A stretch of DNA of 13,393 nt from positions 1 to 13,393 of the forward strand of contig CAZTGE010000116.1 in the NCBI GenBank assembly GCA_964612995.1. The letters run 5' to 3'. The notes below the pieces were generated by a model. It ran no database searches. It was not told the origin of the DNA and saw nothing but the letters and a program-made list of their open reading frames with translations. How positions within the stretch are numbered: position 1 is the stretch's first letter; every line of letters starts with the position of its first letter. Shown here piece by piece: positions 7,926 through 13,393 of the stretch. The stretch is from SLQH01 sp964612995. Lineage in GTDB: Bacteria; Planctomycetota; UBA11346. The position numbers and the translations under genes were made by a program.

Positions 7926-7959
7926 GCTCGCAGCATGCGCCCCTGCGGCGGGCCCACAA
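7926..7959 (-). promoter_or_regulatory. Predicted leaderless promoter of rnr
   Basis: Read on the minus strand: TTGTGG (7959-7954), a 16-bp spacer, CATGCT (7937-7932) and six bases before the rnr ATG. No Shine-Dalgarno sequence precedes the start. A second TTGTGG occurs six bases further upstream. The -10 box is poor by E. coli standards but keeps A at position 2 and T at position 6, as at the three similar promoters in this window. Confidence 0.45.
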
Positions 7960-7980
7960 CCACAATGGCCCGGGCGCCTC

Positions 7981-8143
7981 CAGGGCCGCTCAAAGCTCGC
8001 CCTGGGAGCGCCGATCACCAGGGCGCCATGCCGTGCGTCGGCTCCACCTGCGTCCAACCGCCTGGCTTTCTTTGGTGTTTGCGCCTTGGTGACGCAGGCG
8101 GAGGCGAGGCATGGCCCTCATTTGCGAGCTTTGAGTCGCCCTG
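7981..8143 (-). mobile_element. 163-bp MITE-like palindromic element, copy B
   Basis: Inverted relative to copies A and C, same length of 163 bp, with ends CAGGG and CCCTG. It is flanked immediately on both sides by the identical 10-mer cgggcgcctc (7971-7980 and 8144-8153), a perfect target-site duplication. By eye it differs from copy C at about 16 positions, mostly in the loop and in one terminal repeat, where GACTC has become CGCTC. It lies in the divergent rnr-lysR gap. The end facing rnr is the same end that faces the downstream genes in copies A and C, 55 bp from the rnr ATG. Confidence 0.88.
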
Positions 8144-8259
8144 CGGGCGCCTCCAGGGCCAGACCCCGGCGACCCGCCGCGGATTCTCCGGCGTGAACAG
8201 CGGCGATCCGCTCGACTTTGGACTGGTCCATGGCCTCGGGAACCCGAGCATCCCCCTGC

Positions 8260-9153
8260 ATGGCCGCAGACCTGCCCAGCATCGATCAACTCGCCGGGGC
8301 GCTGCGCGTGGCCCGCACCGGCAGTTTCACCCGGGCCGCCCGCGAGCTGCAACTCTCGCAATCCGCGCTCAGCCGGCAGGTCATGGGTCTCGAGAAGCGC
8401 CTCGGGCTGCGCCTGTTCGACCGCATCGGTCGCAGCGTACGCCTGACCCCTGCCGGCGAACAACTGGTGGCTCGCGCCGGGCCTGCGCTCGAGGAGATCC
8501 AACGGCTGGTGGTCAACCTCGCCATCGCCACCGGCCCCCAGGGCAGCCGCGTGCGCCTGGGCACCAACGAATGCCTCGCGATCCACGCCCTGCCGCCGAT
8601 CCTCCAGAGCTTCGCCAAGCAGCATCGCGGCACGACGGTCGCGGTCACCTGCGACAGCGATGACCACCTCGCCGACCAGGTCGCTGGCGGTGCGATCGAC
8701 CTCGCGCTCACCGACCTCGATCACGTTCCCGACGGCCTGGCCGCCCGTCCCCTGTGGAACGAGGAGCTGGTCCTGGTCCTGCCAATCGGCCACCGTGCCC
8801 GCAGCCGTAGCGTGAGCAGCTACCTGCGCGAACCGTTCATCCTGCCGCATCCGGCCACCGCCCTGCGCCGCCACATCGATCGCGTTCTCGCCGCCCACGG
8901 CATCGAGCTGCGCAGCCCCGGCGACTACGCCAGCGTCGAGGTGATCAAGGCCCTGGTGCGCGCCGGCAATGGCCTGGCCCTGCTTCCCGCCTCGAGCATC
9001 CGCCAGGAGACCCGCTCCGGCAGCCTCGCCGCCTGGCCACTGGCCGATCTGCCGCTCCGCCGCCCGGTGATCGCGTTGACCGATCCACGTCGCCAGCCCT
9101 GGCCGGCCGAAGACGAGCTGCTCGACGCCCTGGTCGCATACGGGCGCGGCTGA
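8260..9153 (+). CDS. LysR-type transcriptional regulator
   Basis: Cytosolic DNA-binding regulator of 297 residues, normal for the family. The N-terminal winged helix-turn-helix covers about residues 6-66, with ARTGSFTRAARELQLSQSALS and then LEKRLGLRLFDR. A linker helix and a periplasmic-binding-protein-like effector domain follow (about 93-295, beginning VRLGTNECLAIHALPPILQSF). The ligand is not evident. The ATG at 8260 gives the usual short lead before the helix-turn-helix; an ATG at 8230 or a TTG at 8218 in the same frame would add 10 or 14 residues. No Shine-Dalgarno sequence or clear promoter is visible at any of these starts. It is divergent from rnr with copy B between them, and mltA begins 50 bp downstream on the same strand. 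LysR proteins often control a divergent neighbour, but rnr would be an unusual target. Confidence 0.92.
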   Translation: MAADLPSIDQLAGALRVARTGSFTRAARELQLSQSALSRQVMGLEKRLGLRLFDRIGRSVRLTPAGEQLVARAGPALEEIQRLVVNLAIATGPQGSRVRLGTNECLAIHALPPILQSFAKQHRGTTVAVTCDSDDHLADQVAGGAIDLALTDLDHVPDGLAARPLWNEELVLVLPIGHRARSRSVSSYLREPFILPHPATALRRHIDRVLAAHGIELRSPGDYASVEVIKALVRAGNGLALLPASSIRQETRSGSLAAWPLADLPLRRPVIALTDPRRQPWPAEDELLDALVAYGRG

Positions 9154-9170
9154 GCGCACGCGCCAGGCTG

Positions 9171-9203
9171 TTGCACCGCGCACGGGGGCGCCAGAGTGGG
9201 GTC
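9171..9203 (+). promoter_or_regulatory. Predicted leaderless promoter of mltA
   Basis: TTGCAC (9171-9176), a 15-bp spacer and CAGAGT (9192-9197), then six bases to the ATG at 9204. The layout matches the promoter at 1727-1760 almost exactly, including the same -35 hexamer and five of six -10 bases. No repeat element lies upstream of this one; the lysR coding region ends 17 bp before the -35 box. Confidence 0.45.
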
Positions 9204-10364
9204 ATGCTCCGGATCGCATCGCTGTGTTGTTGTCTCCTGGCGCTCGTCGCCACCGGCTGCCGACGGCGCGGTGCCGAGAAGGACTACGCGCGTCAGCTCG
9301 CCCCCGGTGGCGTGGCCCTGATTGAGGTGCCGGCGAGCCATTGGCCCGCCTTCGACCTGCGCGCCACCGACCGCTCCGGGCTGCTCACCGGCATCGAGCA
9401 CAGCCTGACCTATCTCGATGCCCCCTCGGCCGCGGAGCACTTCCCGATCGCCGGCATCAGCAAGGATCGGGTCCGGCGCGGGCTCGAGCGCTTCCGCGAG
9501 CTGCTGCGCAGCTCGCCCGCTCCGGCGGCCCTCAACCGGGCTCTGCGTCGTGACTTCCGCCTCTATCGCAGCGTCGGCTACGACGGGCGCGGCGGCGTGC
9601 TGTTCACCGGCTACTATACGCCCATTTTCGATGCCAGCCGCGAGCGCACCGCGCGCTTCCGCCATCCGATCTACAAACGGCCAGACGATCTGATCTCACC
9701 CGCCGACCCCAAGGCCATCGCCCGTCAACGCCTGCCCGGCGGCGGCTCCCGAGCCTATCCCACCCGGGCCGAACTCGAAGCCAGCGGCGCACTGCGGGGG
9801 CTCGAACTCGCGTGGCTGCCCGAACCCTACGACCCCTACAATGTCCAGGTGCAGGGCTCGGCGAAACTCCGGCTGCGCGACGGATCGATCATGGAGGTCG
9901 GCTACGACGGCACCAACGGCCATCCCTACGTCGCCATCGGCCGCGAACTGGTCAAGGATGGCCATTTGCGCCCGCACGAGGTCAGCCTGCGCTCGATCCG
10001 CGCCTTCTTCCGCGCCCATCCCCAGCTGCTGCCGCAGTATACCCGGCGCAACCCGCGCTTCGTCTTCTTCACCCAGACCCAGGGCGGTCCCTACGGCAGC
10101 CTCGGGCAGGAGGTCACCGCCGATGTCAGCATCGCCACGGACAAGGAGATCTTCCCCCGTGCGGCGCTGACCTGGGTCCACACCAGCCTGGGCAACGAGC
10201 GCGGCGGCCGGCCCTATGCCGCCTTCCGCCTCGACCACGACACCGGCGGCGCGATCCGCGCCCCGGGGATGTGCGACCTCTACATGGGCGAAGGCGCCTA
10301 CGGCGAATCGCGCGCCGGACGTCAGCGCGCCGAGGGCCTGCTCTACTACCTCGTCGCCCGATGA
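9204..10364 (+). CDS. mltA: Membrane-bound lytic murein transglycosylase A (lipoprotein)
   Basis: Cleaves the MurNAc-GlcNAc bond of peptidoglycan with formation of 1,6-anhydro-MurNAc; 386 residues, family-typical. The signal peptide is lipoprotein-type (MLRIASLCCCLLALVATGC), with lipidated Cys19 expected, so the enzyme should sit on the inner leaflet of the outer membrane. The MltA domain shows FTGYYTP (134-140) and YNVQVQGSAKLRLRDG (212-227). The C-terminal 3D domain shows LDHDTGGAI (343-351, Asp346) and DLYMGEG (358-364, Asp358), which hold the family's catalytic aspartates. The ATG is preferred over an upstream in-frame TTG at 9171 because it begins a perfect signal peptide. Its stop overlaps the queE start (ATGA), an uncommon partner. 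Beyond the shared transcript I see no functional link. Confidence 0.94.
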   Translation: MLRIASLCCCLLALVATGCRRRGAEKDYARQLAPGGVALIEVPASHWPAFDLRATDRSGLLTGIEHSLTYLDAPSAAEHFPIAGISKDRVRRGLERFRELLRSSPAPAALNRALRRDFRLYRSVGYDGRGGVLFTGYYTPIFDASRERTARFRHPIYKRPDDLISPADPKAIARQRLPGGGSRAYPTRAELEASGALRGLELAWLPEPYDPYNVQVQGSAKLRLRDGSIMEVGYDGTNGHPYVAIGRELVKDGHLRPHEVSLRSIRAFFRAHPQLLPQYTRRNPRFVFFTQTQGGPYGSLGQEVTADVSIATDKEIFPRAALTWVHTSLGNERGGRPYAAFRLDHDTGGAIRAPGMCDLYMGEGAYGESRAGRQRAEGLLYYLVAR

Positions 10365-11008
10365 GCCAGCGCCGCTACGCGGTGAGCGAGATCGCCGGGC
10401 CGACGCTCCAGGGCGAGGGGCCGCACGCCGGCTCCCCGGCGGTGATCGTACGCCTGGCGGGCTGCAATGCCTGGGACGGCCAGAGCGACCACCGCGCCGC
10501 CTCCGCCTGCCCCTGGTGCGATACCGACTTCCGCCCGCGCGAGCAGCTCGACGCCCCCGCCATCCGCGCGCGCATCGAGACCCTGCTCGAGAATACCGCC
10601 GCGCAACACCACGGCTGCATCCTCACCGGCGGCGAGCCGCTGCTCCAGGCCGACGCACCGCTACTGGCGATGCTCGCCGCGACCTGCGCCTGGGTCGACG
10701 TGGAGACCAATGGCACCCGCCCCAGTCCCCAGGCGCCGGCGAACGTCCAGGTCATCTGCTCGCCCAAGACGATCCCCGCCGCGCCGGTGGTGGTCGATCC
10801 CGACTGCTGGAAGATCCTGATCCCCGGCGGTGCGGCCTTCCTGGAGCGTGCGTTGGATTCCGGCCGCCCGGTCTGGGTCCAGCCGGAGTGGGCCGACGCC
10901 CCGGATGGACCACGCTATCGCGAGCACCTCGCCCGCTGCGTCGAACTGTGCCACGCCCACGGCTGCCGGCTGAGCCTGCAGCTGCACAAGTACCTCGGCC
11001 TGGCCTGA
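10361..11008 (+). CDS. queE: 7-carboxy-7-deazaguanine synthase (radical SAM)
   Basis: Radical SAM enzyme of 215 residues that contracts 6-carboxy-tetrahydropterin to 7-carboxy-7-deazaguanine in queuosine precursor synthesis; needs a 4Fe-4S cluster, SAM and Mg2+. Visible are LQGEGPHAG (16-24), cluster cysteines Cys35, Cys50 and Cys53 in a CX14CX2C arrangement followed by DTDF, TGGEPLL (89-95), VETNGT, a CSPK segment and the C-terminal LQLHKYLGLA. The expanded CX14CX2C loop in place of the common CX3CX2C is the form known from Burkholderia multivorans QueE, not a defect. The start overlaps the mltA stop, so translation is probably coupled. No queC, queD or queF lies in the window; the rest of the pathway must be elsewhere or precursors imported. 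Confidence 0.95.
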   Translation: MSQRRYAVSEIAGPTLQGEGPHAGSPAVIVRLAGCNAWDGQSDHRAASACPWCDTDFRPREQLDAPAIRARIETLLENTAAQHHGCILTGGEPLLQADAPLLAMLAATCAWVDVETNGTRPSPQAPANVQVICSPKTIPAAPVVVDPDCWKILIPGGAAFLERALDSGRPVWVQPEWADAPDGPRYREHLARCVELCHAHGCRLSLQLHKYLGLA

Positions 11009-11030
11009 ACGCACAGGCCGGAATGCCAGG

Positions 11031-11193
11031 CAGGGCGACTCAAAGCTCGCAAATGAGGGCCATGCCTCGCCTCCACCTGCGTCACTACGACCCAAGCACC
11101 AAAGAGAGCCGGGCGGTTTGACGCAGGTGGAGGCGACGCAAGGCATGCCGACCTGGTGATCGGCGCTCCCGGGGCGAGCTTTGAGTCGCCCTG
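11031..11193 (+). mobile_element. 163-bp MITE-like palindromic element, copy C
   Basis: Best-preserved copy: the outer 20 bp are a perfect inverted repeat (11031-11050 with 11174-11193, CAGGGCGACTCAAAGCTCGC). An 18-bp perfect inner stem follows (11067-11084 with 11119-11136) around a 34-base loop. The direct repeat ggaatgccag flanks it at 11020-11029 and 11194-11203; the right copy abuts the element and the left is separated by one extra G. No protein is encoded; the short open frames across it read through from outside. It lies between queE and the FHA regulator, with its right end 56 bp before the regulator's ATG. Confidence 0.88.
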
Positions 11194-11214
11194 GGAATGC
11201 CAGATGTGCTGAGG

Positions 11215-11249
11215 TTGCGGGCCGCGGCCGGATGGGAATGATCCGGCGC
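11215..11249 (+). promoter_or_regulatory. Predicted leaderless promoter of the FHA regulator
   Basis: TTGCGG (11215-11220), a 16-bp spacer and AATGAT (11237-11242), then seven bases to the ATG at 11250. No Shine-Dalgarno sequence is near the start. The -35 box lies 21 bp from the end of repeat copy C, the same distance as at copies A and B. Confidence 0.45.
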
Positions 11250-13112
11250 ATGACCTCGCTGCGAATCATCGAAGGCCATCGCGCCGGTTTCGTCATCCCG
11301 CTCACCAGCGAACGGATGACCATCGGTCGCGACCCGACCAACCCGATCCAGATCGGCGACGCCAAGGCGAGCCGGATCCACGCCGAGGTCTACCACGATG
11401 ACGCGGCCGGCGGCTGGCACCTGCGCGACCTGGGTAGTTTCAACGGCACCTGGACCGAGTCGGGGCGCATCGAGACGCTCGCGCTCGAGGACGGCTGCAC
11501 CTTCCGCATCGGCTCGACCTACCTCCAGGTGATCGAGGACGCCGGCGCGGACGAGCCGGCGGCGACCTTCGCCGACCTCGAGACAGGCTGGCACGAACCG
11601 GTCGGCGTCGAGGCGCTGGGCGGACAGGCACAGCTGTTCACCGCCGCGCCGGCGGCTGACCCGGCCCAGCTCGCCCGCAGCAACGAGTATCTGATGATGC
11701 TGCATCAGGTGGTACGCCGCAGCAATGCCTGCTCTGCCCGTGACGAGCTGTTCGACCTGCTCGACGACATCGCAGCCGAGGCGCTCGAGGGCGACCGCTG
11801 CGCCGTGTTCCTGCCCGCGCCCGAAGGCTGGGCGCTCTGGCCGCCCCACGAACGTCGCCTGCGCGCCCGCTTCGGCGCCACCCCCTTCGCCGGCAGCCTG
11901 CTGCGCGCGCCCCGGCTGCGCACCGAGCCCTTGCTGTGCACCCGCGACGGCGACCTCAGCCCGTCGCCGTCGATGGTCCGCGCCGGCGTGGCCAGCGCGA
12001 TGGCCGCGCCGATGCGCGTGGGCGAGGTCCTGCACGCCCTGCTCTACGTCGATCGCCTCGACGGCGAGGAGCCCTTCGGGCGGCGCGACCTGGAGTTTCT
12101 CGCCGCGGTCGCCAACCAGATCGCCGTCGCTCTGAGCAACCTCGAGCGCGTCGGCGATCTCGCGGCCGAGGTCGAGCGCCTGAGCCCGGCGATCGAACCC
12201 GAGACCGAACTGCCGATCCTCGGCGACGATCCGGCGATGGACCAGGTGCGCGCGTGCATCGAGCGCTGCGCGCCGACCGACACGCCGGTGCTGATCCGCG
12301 GTCCGAGCGGATCCGGCAAGCACCACGTGGCCCGCGCGATCCACCTGCGCTCGCTGCGTGCGGCGCAACCGCTGCAGGTCGCCACCTGCACCGCGCTCAC
12401 CGGCGAGGCCGGCCTGGCCACGCTCTTCGGCGAGGCCGGCGCCAAGGTCCGTCCGGGGCTGTTCGAGCTCGCCGACACCGGCACGGTGTTCCTCGACGAG
12501 ATCGCGCACCTGCCGGCCGCGGCACAGGCGCTGCTGCTGCGCTTGCTGGAACACGGCGAGGTCCAGCGACGTGGCGAGAGCGGTGTGCGCCGGGTCGACG
12601 TGCGCGTGATCGCCGCCTCGAGCCAGGATCTGGACGCCGCGCGCGCGCAGGGGAATCTACGCGACGACCTCTACCATCGCCTGGCGGTCGTGACCGTCGC
12701 GCTGCCGCCCGTGCGCGATCGACCCAAAGACGTCGAACTGCTGCTCGAGCACTTCCTCGTTGCCAGCGCGCGCCGGCTCGATGTTCCCGTACCCCGCCTG
12801 AGTCCCGAAGCGCGGACCATCCTCCTGCGTTACGACTGGCCGGGCAACGTCCGCCAACTGCGCATCACCATCGAACAGCTGGTGGCGCTGTGCCATGGCG
12901 CCACCATCGGCGGCGACGACATCCCGCAGAGCATCCGCGGCGCCGGACCGGGCGCGGTCAGCACGCCGCTGACCACCCTCGCAGAGGTCGAGAAGGCGCA
13001 CATCCTGCGCGTGCTCGACCACTTCGACGGCAACAAGAAGGCCAGCGCGCAACTGCTGGGCATCGACCGCTCCACGCTCTACGCCAAGCTGCGCAATTAC
13101 GGTATGATCTGA
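11250..13112 (+). CDS. FHA-GAF-AAA+-Fis regulator lacking GAFTGA
   Basis: Cytosolic regulator of 620 residues built like a sigma-54 activator. An N-terminal FHA domain, binding phosphothreonine (about 3-95), shows TIGRDPTNPIQI, ASRIHAEV and LRDLGSFNGTW. A GAF-like domain spans about 145-300 (RCAVFLPAPEGW, ALLYVDRLDGEEPFGRRDLEFL). The AAA+ domain covers about 322-545, with Walker A GPSGSGKH (351-358), Walker B VFLDEI (413-418), the RDDLYHRL arginine segment (471-478) and YDWPGNVRQL (528-537). A Fis-type helix-turn-helix ends the protein (about 578-618, NKKASAQLLGIDRSTLYAKL). The sigma-54 contact loop is missing: between LFG (392-394) and PGLFELA (402-408) only EAGAKVR is present, about six residues short and without GAFTGA. 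It may therefore work at sigma-70 promoters or as a repressor, and a Ser/Thr kinase partner is implied. In-frame ATGs at 11232 and 11238 are alternative starts. Confidence 0.9.
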   Translation: MTSLRIIEGHRAGFVIPLTSERMTIGRDPTNPIQIGDAKASRIHAEVYHDDAAGGWHLRDLGSFNGTWTESGRIETLALEDGCTFRIGSTYLQVIEDAGADEPAATFADLETGWHEPVGVEALGGQAQLFTAAPAADPAQLARSNEYLMMLHQVVRRSNACSARDELFDLLDDIAAEALEGDRCAVFLPAPEGWALWPPHERRLRARFGATPFAGSLLRAPRLRTEPLLCTRDGDLSPSPSMVRAGVASAMAAPMRVGEVLHALLYVDRLDGEEPFGRRDLEFLAAVANQIAVALSNLERVGDLAAEVERLSPAIEPETELPILGDDPAMDQVRACIERCAPTDTPVLIRGPSGSGKHHVARAIHLRSLRAAQPLQVATCTALTGEAGLATLFGEAGAKVRPGLFELADTGTVFLDEIAHLPAAAQALLLRLLEHGEVQRRGESGVRRVDVRVIAASSQDLDAARAQGNLRDDLYHRLAVVTVALPPVRDRPKDVELLLEHFLVASARRLDVPVPRLSPEARTILLRYDWPGNVRQLRITIEQLVALCHGATIGGDDIPQSIRGAGPGAVSTPLTTLAEVEKAHILRVLDHFDGNKKASAQLLGIDRSTLYAKLRNYGMI

Positions 13113-13185
13113 GGACTCCTATTATCAGAGGGGGCGCTGCCCCCTCGCGGCTTCGCCGCGTACCCCCACGGCCTCGGTCGTCACT

Positions 13186-13206
13186 CGCCAGCTGCGCTGG
13201 CGTTTT
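13186..13206 (+). terminator. Intrinsic terminator-like hairpin after the FHA regulator
   Basis: A seven-pair stem CGCCAGC/GCTGGCG with a three-base loop is followed directly by TTTT, 73 bp after the regulator's stop. It is the only hairpin in the array with a T-run in the right place for the plus strand. The T-run is short. Confidence 0.5.
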
Positions 13207-13328
13207 CGGCGGCCCTGCGGGCCATTGTCGCCGAAAAACGTTCCTCGGTCGGCCGGTCGCCCAGCCAAGCCTGGCTGGGCTCCGGACGCTACGGGTGGAC
13301 GGTTCAGGCGCTTTGAAGGACCCGTCAG

Positions 13329-13349
13329 ATATCAGATATCAGATATCAG
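13329..13349. repeat. Tandem 7-bp microrepeat (ATATCAG)x3
   Basis: Three perfect copies of ATATCAG, preceded by a partial TCAG, sit at the junction where the second 50-bp repeat begins. The first repeat is preceded by only one related unit (TTATCAG). The unit number probably varies by slippage and marks a repeat boundary. Confidence 0.75.
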
Positions 13350-13393
13350 AGGGGGCGCTGCCCCCTCGCGGCTTCGCCGCGTACCCCCACGGC

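Larger units (their letters stand above)
13113..13393. repeat. Hairpin-rich intergenic repeat array with 221-bp period
   Basis: No gene is visible in this stretch. The 50 bp at 13123-13172 recur identically at 13344-13393, where the window ends, so the repeat may continue. Within the 221-bp period are successive hairpins: AGGGGGC-GCT-GCCCCCT (13129-13145), CGCGGC-TTC-GCCGCG (13146-13160), CGCCAGC-TGC-GCTGGCG (13186-13202), a larger palindrome TTTTCGGCG...CGCCGAAAA (13203-13237) with an inner GGCCC-TGC-GGGCC, and GCCCAGCCA-AGCC-TGGCTGGGC (13259-13280). The 9-mer CCTCGGTCG occurs twice (13172-13180, 13244-13252). The density of stems resembles REP-type or other structured extragenic repeats. 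Confidence 0.7.

Noticed and set aside
8184..8196. T-N11-A LysR box (TTC...GAA) between rnr and lysR
   Set aside because: The motif is too loose to support in GC-rich DNA, and the dyad is imperfect.
1543..11193. Short open frames through the repeat copies that share peptide strings such as TKESRAV
   Set aside because: They run across palindromic DNA and into unrelated flanks, have no consistent start or stop, and arise only because the DNA repeat is conserved.
11181..11210. Outward -35 box in the element terminus (TTGAGT) that could drive the downstream gene
   Set aside because: It is TTCGAGT in copy A, and no -10 box lies at a proper spacing in copy C. The downstream TTGNNN box fits better in all cases.
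11085..12554. Minus-strand open frame of 489 codons opposite the FHA regulator
   Set aside because: Shadow of the regulator gene, and its end lies inside repeat copy C.

Overview
The window looks like chromosomal DNA of a very GC-rich Gram-negative bacterium, most likely from the PVC group (Planctomycetota, Verrucomicrobiota and relatives). The signs are a type IV pseudopilin of the H-X9-DG class (2519-3160), a kdsB-pyrG pair overlapping by ATGA as known from Chlamydia, a Kdo-activating enzyme and a lipoprotein murein transglycosylase (outer membrane), and an FHA-GAF-AAA+-Fis regulator. The exact lineage cannot be fixed from the sequence alone. There are ten protein genes and no rRNA, tRNA, CRISPR array or transposase.

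Layout: (1) 40-1047, minus: glucuronokinase-like GHMP kinase, preceded by about 500 bp without a recognisable gene. (2) 1761-3160, plus: a HAMP-type membrane protein and an overlapping pseudopilin. They end at a 12-bp hairpin (3166-3194) shared with the convergent operon. (3) 7925-3203, minus: rnr, kdsB, pyrG; CTP synthase supplies the CTP that KdsB uses to activate Kdo. (4) 8260-11008, plus: a LysR-type regulator, then mltA and queE, the last two overlapping by ATGA. (5) 11250-13112, plus: a 620-residue FHA-GAF-AAA+-Fis regulator that lacks the sigma-54 contact motif GAFTGA. (6) 13113-13393: a dense series of hairpins, including an intrinsic-terminator shape, inside a repeat of 221-bp period that runs off the window.

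The most striking feature is a family of three 163-bp transposase-less elements (1543-1705, 7981-8143 inverted, 11031-11193). Each is about 90-93% identical to the others by eye. They have CAGGG...CCCTG terminal inverted repeats, a long internal hairpin and different 9-10 bp flanking direct repeats. All three present the same end to the start of a gene, 55, 55 and 56 bp from the ATG and exactly 21 bp from a predicted -35 box. The gene-proximal flanks are unrelated, so these look like independent insertions into one fixed promoter position. Four genes, including these three, also share a promoter layout (TTGNNN, 15-16 bp, NANNNT, 6-7 bp, ATG) without a Shine-Dalgarno sequence, which suggests leaderless transcripts.
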